Below are positions 51,610-59,615 of a stretch of DNA of 64,000 bases, in pieces. Position 1 is the first letter of the stretch. The number at the start of each line of letters is the position of its first letter. The DNA is from Pontibacter kalidii (lineage in GTDB: Bacteria > Bacteroidota > Bacteroidia > Cytophagales > Hymenobacteraceae): NCBI RefSeq assembly GCF_026278245.1, contig NZ_CP111079.1, positions 1 to 64,000 of the forward strand. The letters run 5' to 3'. A program made the translations under genes and the position numbers. A model generated the notes under the pieces. It ran no database searches. It was not told the DNA's origin and saw only the letters and a list, made by a program, of their open reading frames with translations.

Positions 51610-52335
51610 ATGCCAAGTATAGACGTGTGCTTTAGCCCGGAGCTGCTGCACCTGTATAATTTAAAGGGGAAAGCTGTGGTGGCGGTGGATATTCTGCGCG
51701 CTACCTCTACCATGGTGACGGCGTTTGCCGAGGGGGCCGCCCAGATCTTTCCGGTGATGGAGTTGGAGGAGTGCCGCGATTTTGCCAGGCAAGGTTGCCT
51801 GACGGCGGCTGAGCGAAACGGTATAAAGGCGGAGGGCTTTGACCTGGGCAACTCCCCGTTCGCCTATATGGATGGTAGCGTGCAGGGGCGCGATATTGCC
51901 ATCACCACCACCAACGGCACTCGCGCCATTCGTTTGTCGGAGGCGGCTGAGGAGATCGTGGTGGGTGCTTTCCTGAACCTGCAAGCCGTGGCCGACCACC
52001 TGGCAGAACTGGGTCTGGATGTGCTGGTCGTATGTGCTGGCTGGAAAGGGCAGTTTAACCTGGAAGATACCCTGTTTGCCGGGGCCCTGGTAGAGCGCCT
52101 GCAGGAGAAATTCTCGAAAGAGAACGACAGTGCCCTGGCTGCTTTATACTTGTACCAGACCGCCAAAGCAGACTTGCTGGGTTTTCTGCGGCAGTCATCG
52201 CACGTGCGCCGGCTCGAGCACCTCGAGATCCACAAAGACATCGCATTCTGCCTCCGCCACGATGTATACAGCGTGCTGCCCGTGTGGCGCGATGGCAGGC
52301 TGGTAGACCTTAAGGTTAAAGAGTTAGAGAGTTAA
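51610..52335 (+). CDS. comB: 2-phosphosulfolactate phosphatase family protein
   Basis: A 241-residue member of the ComB family, which removes phosphate from 2-phosphosulfolactate in the coenzyme M pathway of archaea. Bacteria with ComB generally lack coenzyme M, so the actual role here is open (sulfolactate metabolism or another phosphate ester). The motifs VDILRATSTM (about 22-31, with the metal-binding aspartate), TTTNGTRAI and CAGWKGQFNLEDTLFAGAL are diagnostic. The ATG immediately follows the inverted repeat. A 25-bp perfect terminator stem follows the stop. Confidence 0.92.
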   Translation: MPSIDVCFSPELLHLYNLKGKAVVAVDILRATSTMVTAFAEGAAQIFPVMELEECRDFARQGCLTAAERNGIKAEGFDLGNSPFAYMDGSVQGRDIAITTTNGTRAIRLSEAAEEIVVGAFLNLQAVADHLAELGLDVLVVCAGWKGQFNLEDTLFAGALVERLQEKFSKENDSALAALYLYQTAKADLLGFLRQSSHVRRLEHLEIHKDIAFCLRHDVYSVLPVWRDGRLVDLKVKELES

Positions 52336-52366
52336 AGAGTTTGGGAGTTAGAGAGTTAATTCTCTA

Positions 52367-52425
52367 AAGTATAAAATGGGAGCGGCTGGCATCTTAGAAG
52401 TGCCAGCCGCTCCCATTTTATACTT
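52367..52425. terminator. 25-bp perfect-stem terminator flanked by AAGTATAAAA
   Basis: Bases 52367-52391 are the exact reverse complement of 52401-52425, loop TCTTAGAAG. The ends are AAGTATAAAA and TTTTATACTT around a GGGAGCGGCTGGCA core, the same design as the palindrome after dnaA. Confidence 0.85.
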
Positions 52426-52437
52426 AATATTTTCCTG

Positions 52438-52503
52438 CCGCAAGTTTAGCGTAGCGCAACTTGTGGCTGTGCATGAGGCAAGTTTGCAACTTGCATTCTG
52501 CGT
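52438..52503 (+). repeat. Twin-hairpin dispersed repeat, copy 3
   Basis: CCGCAAGTT/AACTTGTGG (52438-52446 with 52458-52466, one wobble), linker CTGTGCATGAGG, then GCAAGT-TTGCA-ACTTGC (52478-52494). The trailing CGCCAG is replaced by CATTCTGCG. It is the most diverged copy. Confidence 0.6.
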
Positions 52504-52842
52504 AAGAAGAAAAATATAGATTAGCAGATACTTTATACTTCGATTGACCGTGGCCAAAGTATAGCCGGGATCTCTTCCCTTTTGATGATCACCAATTCAT
52601 ACTTCGGCGGACTGTAAGGACGAACTATAAATGCTCTTTAACCAAAGTATAAAGTATAGCCAGCGTCCTGGCAACCCTTGCTTTTTCAAAGCAAAGAATT
52701 CGCAGACTTCTGCCATACGTAACCACAATTACGCTACCGTTAAACTTGTTGCATAACTCATCAATCCCGCCATTATTGGTGCTATCACTGTCAATTTATA
52801 CTTCGATAAGCTTCAAAGTATAGCTAAAGTATAAACCTGTTC

Positions 52843-52905
52843 AATAGCGAGTCTGGAGACTCGCAGCACACTGGGCGGCACCGGTTGGATACCGGCGCCA
52901 GTGGT
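52843..52905 (+). repeat. Twin-hairpin dispersed repeat, copy 4
   Basis: GCGAGTC-TGGA-GACTCGC (52847-52864), linker AGCACACTGGGCGGCA, CCGGT-TGGAT-ACCGG (52881-52895), then CGCCAG. It closely matches the reverse complement of 17801-17862. Confidence 0.75.
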
Positions 52906-52937
52906 AGCTCCCTCGCAAATCTAAGACTCACTTTTAT

Positions 52938-53022
52938 ACTCTCTAACCCTCTAACTCCCAAACTCCCCAACTCCCCAACTCTCTAACTCCTAAACTCTCT
53001 AACTCTCTAACTCCCCAACTCA
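52938..53022. repeat. Tandem CTAACTCC-type octamer tract
   Basis: About ten imperfect units of eight bases (CTAACTCC, CCAACTCC, TAAACTCT and variants) in a row, ending at the mazG stop codon. Shorter tracts with the same words are at 17720, 18018, 52319, 60741 and 62033. Confidence 0.8.
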
Positions 53023-53346
53023 CCTCAGTTTCTCATTCTGCTTATGCCTGTTGCTGTCGCGGTTGGTCTTTTTCTCCAGGTTTTTCTCTAGCGCCTCGGT
53101 CAGGTTTACACCGGTTTGGTTAGCCAGGCAGATCAGCACGAACAGCACGTCGGCCAACTCATCGCCTAACTGCTTGCCCTCATCACTCTTCTTAAACGAC
53201 TGCTCTCCATATTGGCGGGAGATGATGCGGGCTACTTCACCAACTTCTTCCGTAAGTATGGCCATGTTTGTGAGTTCGTTGAAATAACGGACCCCATTCT
53301 CCTGAATCCACTTGTCTACCAGGGCTTGTGCTTCGGCTATGGTCAT
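53020..53346 (-). CDS. MazG-like nucleotide pyrophosphohydrolase
   Basis: A 108-residue single-domain MazG-type all-alpha NTP pyrophosphatase, which hydrolyses nucleoside triphosphates to monophosphates and may clear damaged nucleotides. The metal-binding pattern EEVGEVARII at about 29-38 followed by LGDELADVLFVLICLANQTG (about 61-80) fits EExxE plus ExxD. It begins two bases after the dtd stop codon on the same strand, so the pair is one operon. An octamer repeat tract touches its 3-prime end. Confidence 0.92.
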   Translation of the reverse strand: MTIAEAQALVDKWIQENGVRYFNELTNMAILTEEVGEVARIISRQYGEQSFKKSDEGKQLGDELADVLFVLICLANQTGVNLTEALEKNLEKKTNRDSNRHKQNEKLR

Positions 53347-53348
53347 AG

Positions 53349-53807
53349 TTAAAAAAGGTCTTTCTGTTTGGTGTCCATCACAATCGTTACGGGGCCGTCG
53401 TTCAGCAGCGATACCTTCATGTCGGCGCCGAACTCCCCGGTCTGCACCGGCTTGCCCAGCGCCTCCTCCAGCAGGTTCACAAATCGCTCATACAAAGGTA
53501 TGGAAACAGCCGGTGGGGCGGCGTTGGTGTAGGAGGGGCGGTTGCCTTTCTTGGTGCTGGCGTAAAGGGTGAACTGGCTGATCACGAGCGCCTCGCCATC
53601 CACATCCTTTATACTTAAATTCATCTTGCCCTCGGCGTCGGAGAAGATACGCAGGGCGGCCACTTTGCCCGCCATCCATTTCAGGTCTTCCTCAGTGTCG
53701 TCGGCGGTGAAACCGGCCAGTAGCAGCAATCCTGGCCCGATTTTCCCTTTGGTGCTGCCCTCTATTTCCACAGCAGCCTGCGTCACCCGCTGAATCACAA
53801 TTCGCAT
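53349..53807 (-). CDS. dtd: D-aminoacyl-tRNA deacylase
   Basis: Dtd removes D-amino acids wrongly attached to tRNA, and glycine from tRNA(Ala). The 152 residues start MRIVIQRVTQAAVEI and carry SQFTLYASTKKGNRPSYTNAAPP with the catalytic threonine region, and the NDGPVTIVMDT motif with the cross-subunit Gly-Pro near the C terminus. It is the first gene of the dtd-mazG operon. Both act in quality control (charged tRNA and nucleotides), which suits their coupling. Secure. Confidence 0.97.
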   Translation of the reverse strand: MRIVIQRVTQAAVEIEGSTKGKIGPGLLLLAGFTADDTEEDLKWMAGKVAALRIFSDAEGKMNLSIKDVDGEALVISQFTLYASTKKGNRPSYTNAAPPAVSIPLYERFVNLLEEALGKPVQTGEFGADMKVSLLNDGPVTIVMDTKQKDLF

Positions 53808-53947
53808 GGTATGCTATACTTTGGTTCGGGGCAAAGGTAATAATTTGGAGATTTTAAATTTGGGAATTTGGAGGTGGGGAAGTCCCCTTTATAGGATCAC
53901 TATAGAGCAACCAACAATTTAACAATCCAGCAAGTCAACACTCAACT

Positions 53948-54586
53948 TTAATCCACATACCCCTCATACAGGATGCGGCTCACCTTGCCCTTCTCCAGGT
54001 AAAAGTGTAAGGTAGCGGGCGCCCCTTCTCTGGCCGTGGCAACAATTTCGTTGGGTGTCTGGATAATCTTAAGGTCCTCCCCCTGGCTTTTCAGGCGGTT
54101 TAGCAACTCGGCCTGCGGCATTCCTACGCGCAGGTTGTTGCGCAGCTTAATGTCGGTGCCCCGGATGTCGGCCATTTGCAGCAGCAGCTCGCCCGAGTGG
54201 GTAGGGGCGTAAAACTCCATGGCAGAATTGCCGAAACGGATCGTGTAAATAGTGTCGGTTATACTTGCCTTGTGGCGGTTCTCCACGGCATCGGCATCCA
54301 CGGTAAAGTCGGTGTTGATGCGGTCGAAGTAAGTCGCGAGGTTGTTGCTTTGCTGGCGGTTGGCCACAAAGGGATTGCCCAGCAGGTCGTGGGTGCCGGG
54401 GGCGCGGGAGCTGTTCACGGCGGTCGTGTCAGGCTCGGCGGTGCGGCGCTCCACGGGGGTGTCGGCCTCTTCCTCCGCCGGATTATCGGTGCAGGCCGTG
54501 GCAAACGTATGGATTAGCAGCAAGAGCAGCAGCAGCCGGGCTTTGAGGCTGCCATTGTAGCAGGTGCTGTGAGGGCGGAGAAGCAT
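53948..54586 (-). CDS. Putative lipoprotein, unknown function
   Basis: A 212-residue protein. The N-terminal half carries a hydrophobic Leu-rich segment and a lipobox-like FATAC (Cys32), so it is probably lipidated. Then comes an acidic Glu/Thr-rich linker (NPAEEEADTPVERRTAEPD), and a folded C-terminal region (about 75-212) with LRVGMPQAELLNRLKSQGED, which recalls the short repeat of SmpA/BamE-like proteins. That resemblance is weak. No partner gene is adjacent. Confidence 0.7.
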   Translation of the reverse strand: MLLRPHSTCYNGSLKARLLLLLLLIHTFATACTDNPAEEEADTPVERRTAEPDTTAVNSSRAPGTHDLLGNPFVANRQQSNNLATYFDRINTDFTVDADAVENRHKASITDTIYTIRFGNSAMEFYAPTHSGELLLQMADIRGTDIKLRNNLRVGMPQAELLNRLKSQGEDLKIIQTPNEIVATAREGAPATLHFYLEKGKVSRILYEGYVD

Positions 54587-54731
54587 AGTGAACGATGTAT
54601 AGGTGTAAGCTGGTGCGGGTAAACTATACTTGCATACGAGAATCTACCGCCCAAATGTTATAGCGAAACAGCCACCATTGGTTTGTTTAGGCCCGGGATA
54701 AAGTATAATTTGGCGGCAAAGATGATAAAAA

Positions 54732-55628
54732 ATGAACACACCGCAAATAGCACTCATCACTTATAAAGATGCCGGAAAATATACAGGGGTTTCGGAGGAG
54801 GAGAATGCCCGCCTGCACGGGTTCCTGACGCAGAAAGGGCTGCAGGTTACGCCAGAAATTTGGGACGACCCGGCCGTGGACTGGAGCCGGTATGACCTGG
54901 TGCTGCTGAAGTCGCCGTGGGATTACTTCGACAAGATCGAGGTGTTTTATGCCTGGCTAAGGAAGCTGGAGGAGCTGCAGGTGCGGGTGCTAAACCCGAT
55001 CCATATCGTGCGCTGGAACACCGACAAACGCTACCTGGTGGAGCTGCAGGAGAAAGGCGAGAAGGTAGTGCCGACGGTATGGCTGGAGCGGGGCTCCCGG
55101 TTGAACGTGGCAGCGGCCTTTGGGCAGCTACAGTCAGAGAAGATCATCGTGAAACCGGCCGTGAGCGGGGGCGCCAAAAACACCTTTGCCCTCACCCGGG
55201 AGGAGGCCGAGGCCCAGGCTACAAGTATAAACGCGCTGCTGCAGGAGGAGAGCTTTCTGGCGCAGCCCTTCATCCCCGAGATCCAGACCAAAGGCGAGTG
55301 GTCGTTCCTTTTCTTTAACGGCACGCACAGCCACACGGTGCTCAAAACCGCCAAGGCCGGCGACTTCAGGGTGCAGCATTTCTTTGGAGGAACCATACAC
55401 ACCCCGGAGCCGCCGGCACAGCTGCTGGAGGCTGCCCACAACCTGGTGGATAAGTATGCCCAGGGCTGCCTCTACGCCCGCGTGGACGGCGTGGAGCAGG
55501 ACGGTGAACTGGTGCTGATGGAGCTGGAGCTGATAGAACCTTTCCTGTTCATGGCCACCAGCGAGGGCGCCATTGAGCGGTACTACGAGGCCCTGGTAGA
55601 GCAGCTGCAGCAGCAAGCCCAAGTATAA
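54732..55628 (+). CDS. ATP-grasp domain protein (RimK/glutathione synthase-like)
   Basis: A 298-residue ATP-grasp enzyme; such enzymes join a carboxylate to an amine or thiol using ATP. Visible features are the pre-ATP-grasp start IALITYKDAGKYTG, the nucleotide segment EKIIVKPAVSGGAKNTFALT with the lysine that binds ATP phosphate, ARVDGVEQDGELVLMELELIEPFLF with the metal-binding glutamates, and a final helix. It resembles the group containing DcsG of cycloserine synthesis, but no other biosynthetic gene is near. Its stop codon (in CAAGTATAA) nearly abuts that of the convergent gene. Confidence 0.88.
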   Translation: MNTPQIALITYKDAGKYTGVSEEENARLHGFLTQKGLQVTPEIWDDPAVDWSRYDLVLLKSPWDYFDKIEVFYAWLRKLEELQVRVLNPIHIVRWNTDKRYLVELQEKGEKVVPTVWLERGSRLNVAAAFGQLQSEKIIVKPAVSGGAKNTFALTREEAEAQATSINALLQEESFLAQPFIPEIQTKGEWSFLFFNGTHSHTVLKTAKAGDFRVQHFFGGTIHTPEPPAQLLEAAHNLVDKYAQGCLYARVDGVEQDGELVLMELELIEPFLFMATSEGAIERYYEALVEQLQQQAQV

Positions 55629-55630
55629 AA

Positions 55631-56536
55631 CTATACTTTCTCAGAACTGTGGAAGACCAGCAAGGGCACCTGCGCCTCCAGCACCAGCTTTTTGCTGAGG
55701 CTCGGCTTGAAGATGCTGCTGAACAGGGAGCGCTGGTGGTTGTTGATGGCTACCAGGCCAATCTGCTCCCGCGCCACAAACTCCTGCAGCGCGTCGGCCA
55801 CGTCGTCATCGCTCGGGAGTATGACAAACTGCAGGTTATGATCGGGTAGGGCGGCATACAGCCGTGCCTGCAGCTGCTCCATCCTGTGGCTGTCGTCCCG
55901 CTCAGAGTCCTCTGTGCCGATGTGGGCACAGAGGATTTCGGAGTTAAATGGCTTGAGCAGGTGCATCAGCGCCGTCAGCGCCTCTGCGTCCGTCTTGTCG
56001 AAATCGGTGGCGTAGAGCACGCGGCTCAGGCTGTGCTGCCTGTACGGTTCCGGCACCGTCAACAGCGGCACCTTCGCGTCCTCCACCATCTTGGTGGTGA
56101 TGGTGCCGAAAAGCGAGCGGGCAACATTGTCCTCGCCTTTGGTGCCCATCAGCAGCAGGTCTGGCTTAAAGCGGCTTATCTCATCCGGTATCACATCCTC
56201 CGGCAGGCCGTTTATAAAGGCGTGCTTCAGGTGGATGTGCTGCCCAATCGTGTGGGCTTCAGCCTGCAGCTCCTTGTAGAGGTTCTCCAGCTTCTCCTGC
56301 TCATCCATCTGGTTGCGGTGCAGCACGCGGTCCGTTATGATTTCGGAGCCCGGACTCAGGGGGCTACGGCCGGCGTCGTTCAGCGGGTCGTCGAGCTGGG
56401 GCTGCAGCAGGTAATCGCTGAAGCAGTGCAGCAGCAGTATCTCTGCCTGCGGCAGGGCGGCGCCCATGTGCAGGGCGAAGCGGCAGGCGTTCGTGGAGCC
56501 ATCTGTGAAGTCAACGGGTATAAGTATTCTAAACAT
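55631..56536 (-). CDS. Universal stress protein, two Usp domains
   Basis: A 301-residue tandem UspA protein. Domain 1 (about 1-150) keeps the ATP-binding pattern G2xG9xG(S/T) in GTKGEDNVARSLFGT, followed by KVPLLTVPEP. Domain 2 (about 158-300) lacks that motif (AINNHQRSLFSS instead), so one half probably binds nucleotide and the other is structural. Usp proteins are induced in stress and growth arrest. It converges on the ATP-grasp gene with just two bases between the stops. Confidence 0.92.
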   Translation of the reverse strand: MFRILIPVDFTDGSTNACRFALHMGAALPQAEILLLHCFSDYLLQPQLDDPLNDAGRSPLSPGSEIITDRVLHRNQMDEQEKLENLYKELQAEAHTIGQHIHLKHAFINGLPEDVIPDEISRFKPDLLLMGTKGEDNVARSLFGTITTKMVEDAKVPLLTVPEPYRQHSLSRVLYATDFDKTDAEALTALMHLLKPFNSEILCAHIGTEDSERDDSHRMEQLQARLYAALPDHNLQFVILPSDDDVADALQEFVAREQIGLVAINNHQRSLFSSIFKPSLSKKLVLEAQVPLLVFHSSEKV

Positions 56537-56658
56537 GCAGTCGTTTTTTTATTGTGTTTGGATGATGTATACGTGCACAGCCGGAAAAGTAGTTGTGCCG
56601 ATTCTGCGCTCCATTCATACTTAAATCCGGCCTCCCGGTGCAGTTCCGAAAATTCCCC

Positions 56659-56666
56659 TATTTTTG
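56659..56666 (+). promoter_or_regulatory. -7 promoter box TATTTTTG
   Basis: TATTTTTG matches TAnnTTTG and sits 19 bp before the ATG at 56686. The -33 element is unclear. Confidence 0.45.
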
Positions 56667-56685
56667 TAGCCAGTAAGCACCCGAC

Positions 56686-59406
56686 ATGCCAAAACGCATC
56701 GTACTTCTCTTTATCGGCTTTGTAGTAATTGCCTCCCTCGTTTTCTACGGCTTTAGCCGCTGGAAGGACTCCCGGGAAAAGGTAGACCTTTGGGCGCTGG
56801 TACCCGATAATGCGGCGCTTGTGGTGGAGACCAACAACCATCAGGAGCTGGTGGAGCACCTGCGGGAAACGGAGCTGTGGCAGAGCCTTGCGGTGCTGCC
56901 GGTGGTCAACCGCTTTCAGGAGAACATGGCTTACCTCGACAGCATCTCTCCCGGCAACCAGCGCCTCGACCGCTTCCTCAACGAGAAGAACATACTTACC
57001 TCGCTGCACGTGGAGGGCAAATCAGACGTGTCGTACGTGTTCTACGTGCCGGTCAGCTCCGTGGGCGAGCACCGCTTTCTGCGCACCCTTACCGAAAACA
57101 TCAACAAAAGCGACGTATTTGAGCAAAGCTCCCGTACCTACCAGGACCACCTGCTCACTGATATCTCCAACACACGCAATGGCAGCAGTTTTACCTACTT
57201 TACCTTCCATAATAATATCATCCTGAGTGCCTCGCCTGTGCTGGTGGAGGAGATCGCTAGGCGCATTACCAGGGGGCAACCCAAGTCTGTCGCGGCGGAC
57301 TTTAGAAACGTGAACTTCCTGAACCAGCCCGATGTATACGCCAACGTGTTCGTAAACTACCGCGTGCTGCCCGACTTGCTGGGGCTTTTCCTGAAAGAGG
57401 ATGTGATGCCGCAGGTGCGCTACCTCTCCACCCTGTGCCAGAGCGCCATGCTGGAGCTGAAGCTGGAGCGGAACAAACTCTTCCTGAACGGTTTCTCCAT
57501 TCCCGAGAGGCTAAACAACTCGCTGCACAACAACATGCAGCCGCAGAAGCCGCAGCCGCTGGGCGTAAGGGCATACCTGCCCAATCGCACGGCCATGATG
57601 CTGCACTTTGGCCTGCAGGACATTGCCCGCCTGCGCCAGCCCCAGAAACCCAACAAATCTAACTATGCTGCTACGGTGGATAGCCTGGCCGGCAGCTTTA
57701 GCCAGGAGGCCGCCCTGGTGTATCTGGAGTCCCATAGTATCAGCCAGAGTCCTGAGAAGGTGGCATTCGCCCATACCGGCAGCCCTGCCCGCACAGGGCG
57801 CCTGCTCACCAAACTAAGTAACCAACTGGCCGATGCCCGCCAGGAGAAACCATACGCCGAGAAGTATGGGAACCACACCATACAGCTGCTGAACGTGCCG
57901 GAGCTGCCGGAGCAGTTGCTGGGCCGCATGTTTAAGGGCTTTGAGCAGAGTTACGTGGTGCAGGTGGGTAACTACCTGCTGATGGCGGAAGAGGTGGCCG
58001 CGCTCCGGCACCTCCTCGATGACATTGCGGAGGGGAGCGTGTGGGGAAAATCGGTGGCGCAGAAGGCATTTATGGAGGAGACGCTGCAGGAGGCGAACTT
58101 CAGCCTGTACCTGAATACGGTAAACGCGTGGTACATTCTTAACCGCTACACCTCCGAGGAGGAGCGGGAGGACCTGCTGCAGAATGCCACCCTGATCAAG
58201 CGCTTTGCGCAGGTGGGGCTGCAGTTCTCGGTAGTGGAGGGCCGTTACTACACCAGCCTCGTTATTCGCCGGCCAGACCAGGGCAAGACAGGTGCGCAGG
58301 ATGGTTTTGAGGAGGAGGAAAGTATAACCCTGGATAACCGGCTGGACACCCGGCCCTTCCCGATACAGAACGCCGTAGACCGCAGCCGTGAGCTGGTGGT
58401 GCAGGACTCAGCCAATGTCCTCATCAACCTGACAGCGATGGGTAGGCGCGGCTGGACTGACAGCCTTGGCACCGCCCTGCGCAGCGACATCAAGCAGGTA
58501 GAGTATGGGCCGGACAAAAAACTACGCAACCTCTTTATCACCGCCAACCGCATCCACGCCATCAACAACCAGGGGCAGCCGCTCGAGAACTTCCCGTTTA
58601 ACCTGCCCGACACGTTGGACCTGCAGCACCTGGCGGTGTTTGATTACGAGAAGGACGGGAATTACCGCCTGCTGGTGGACGATAACCTGGGCAACCTGTA
58701 CATGTACAACATGCGCGGCGCGGCCGTGCAGGGCTGGCAGCCGCGCCGTATGGATTACCGCCTGTCGGCAGAGCCGCAGCACCTGCGCGTGGGTGGCCAG
58801 GACGTAATTCTGGTGGCGCTGGAGAATGGCTACATCTATGCCCTTAACCGCAACGGAGATACCTATCCCGGCTTCCCAATGAACCTGAAGGTGCCCCTTA
58901 CCTCGGGTGTAACGGCTAAAGTAGGGGCAGACCTGCGCCGCACGGAGGTGTCGGCCGTAACGAAGTATGGCAACGTGGTTACTTTTAACCTGCAGGGGCG
59001 GGTGCTGCGGCAGGAGCAGTTGGTGCGCCCGAGCAAGCGCGCCATGTTCGAACTGGTGCCGGAGAGCAGCAACGGCCGTTCCCACGTCATTGTGCGGCAG
59101 GAGCAGGGCAAGGTCGCTGTGCTGGACCAAGATCTGAAGGAGCTGTTTGAGAAGGACTACGTTACCTCGGCGCCTAAAATCGTGCAGTACTTCCGCTTCG
59201 GCGGCGACAATAAAATATACGCCATCACCGAGACCGGCCCCCGCAAAACTTACCTATATGACTCCAACGGCAGGCTCATCGGCGGCCGCTCTCTGGAGAA
59301 CAGCCACCCCGTTACCATCTTCTACAACGAAACCGCCAACGATTACACCTTATACTACAGCTCCGGCAACCAGCTCAAAAAGCTGCGGTTCAGTGTAGGG
59401 GAGTAG
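56686..59406 (+). CDS. Membrane-anchored DUF3352-like protein with a C-terminal propeller-like region
   Basis: A 906-residue protein with a membrane anchor (about 4-24) and a long exported part. The first part (about 38-530) has the flavour of DUF3352 (LWALVPDNAALVVETNN; later NLLTKLSNQL-type text). The last third (about 610-906) has repeats of VGGQDVILVALENGYIYALNRNGDTYPGFP-like text, as in PQQ/FG-GAP beta-propellers. It may bind partners at the envelope, but no enzyme motif is visible. The combination of the two regions is uncommon in my recollection. Confidence 0.8.
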   Translation: MPKRIVLLFIGFVVIASLVFYGFSRWKDSREKVDLWALVPDNAALVVETNNHQELVEHLRETELWQSLAVLPVVNRFQENMAYLDSISPGNQRLDRFLNEKNILTSLHVEGKSDVSYVFYVPVSSVGEHRFLRTLTENINKSDVFEQSSRTYQDHLLTDISNTRNGSSFTYFTFHNNIILSASPVLVEEIARRITRGQPKSVAADFRNVNFLNQPDVYANVFVNYRVLPDLLGLFLKEDVMPQVRYLSTLCQSAMLELKLERNKLFLNGFSIPERLNNSLHNNMQPQKPQPLGVRAYLPNRTAMMLHFGLQDIARLRQPQKPNKSNYAATVDSLAGSFSQEAALVYLESHSISQSPEKVAFAHTGSPARTGRLLTKLSNQLADARQEKPYAEKYGNHTIQLLNVPELPEQLLGRMFKGFEQSYVVQVGNYLLMAEEVAALRHLLDDIAEGSVWGKSVAQKAFMEETLQEANFSLYLNTVNAWYILNRYTSEEEREDLLQNATLIKRFAQVGLQFSVVEGRYYTSLVIRRPDQGKTGAQDGFEEEESITLDNRLDTRPFPIQNAVDRSRELVVQDSANVLINLTAMGRRGWTDSLGTALRSDIKQVEYGPDKKLRNLFITANRIHAINNQGQPLENFPFNLPDTLDLQHLAVFDYEKDGNYRLLVDDNLGNLYMYNMRGAAVQGWQPRRMDYRLSAEPQHLRVGGQDVILVALENGYIYALNRNGDTYPGFPMNLKVPLTSGVTAKVGADLRRTEVSAVTKYGNVVTFNLQGRVLRQEQLVRPSKRAMFELVPESSNGRSHVIVRQEQGKVAVLDQDLKELFEKDYVTSAPKIVQYFRFGGDNKIYAITETGPRKTYLYDSNGRLIGGRSLENSHPVTIFYNETANDYTLYYSSGNQLKKLRFSVGE

Positions 59407-59615
59407 CGCGCAACAACTGGTGCGTATCACGTATCACGACAAACGGAGCTCGACTTCTAATAAAAGACGCCGGAACAAAAGATCTTTTGACAGAAGCAAG
59501 TTAGAACGTCTACTCTTGATCGTTATGTCCTTTGTCAAGCCATCTTTTGTCTAATTATCAGAAAAGTCGTGCTACTTGATACGTCGTGCTACTTGATACG
59601 TGCTACGTCCAAGAA
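59407..59615. repeat. Gap with a 17-bp tandem repeat
   Basis: GTCGTGCTACTTGATAC occurs twice in exact tandem (59566-59582 and 59583-59599). GCGTATCACGTATCACGAC near 59422-59440 is a loose inverted partner. No gene is visible. It lies between two convergent genes. Confidence 0.7.

Larger units (their letters stand above)
52336..53019. repeat. 684-bp gene-free repeat block between comB and mazG
   Basis: It holds a GTTAGAG tract (52319-52360), a 25-bp-stem terminator (52367-52425), twin-hairpin units at 52438-52503 and 52843-52905, many AAGTATA/TATACTT words and a long CTAACTCC tract (52938-53022). The stretch 52660-52800 has nothing I can assign. No gene is supported. Confidence 0.75.

Noticed and set aside
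52938..53022. CRISPR-like array
   Set aside because: The units are eight bases with no spacers; there are no cas genes. This is a simple tandem tract.
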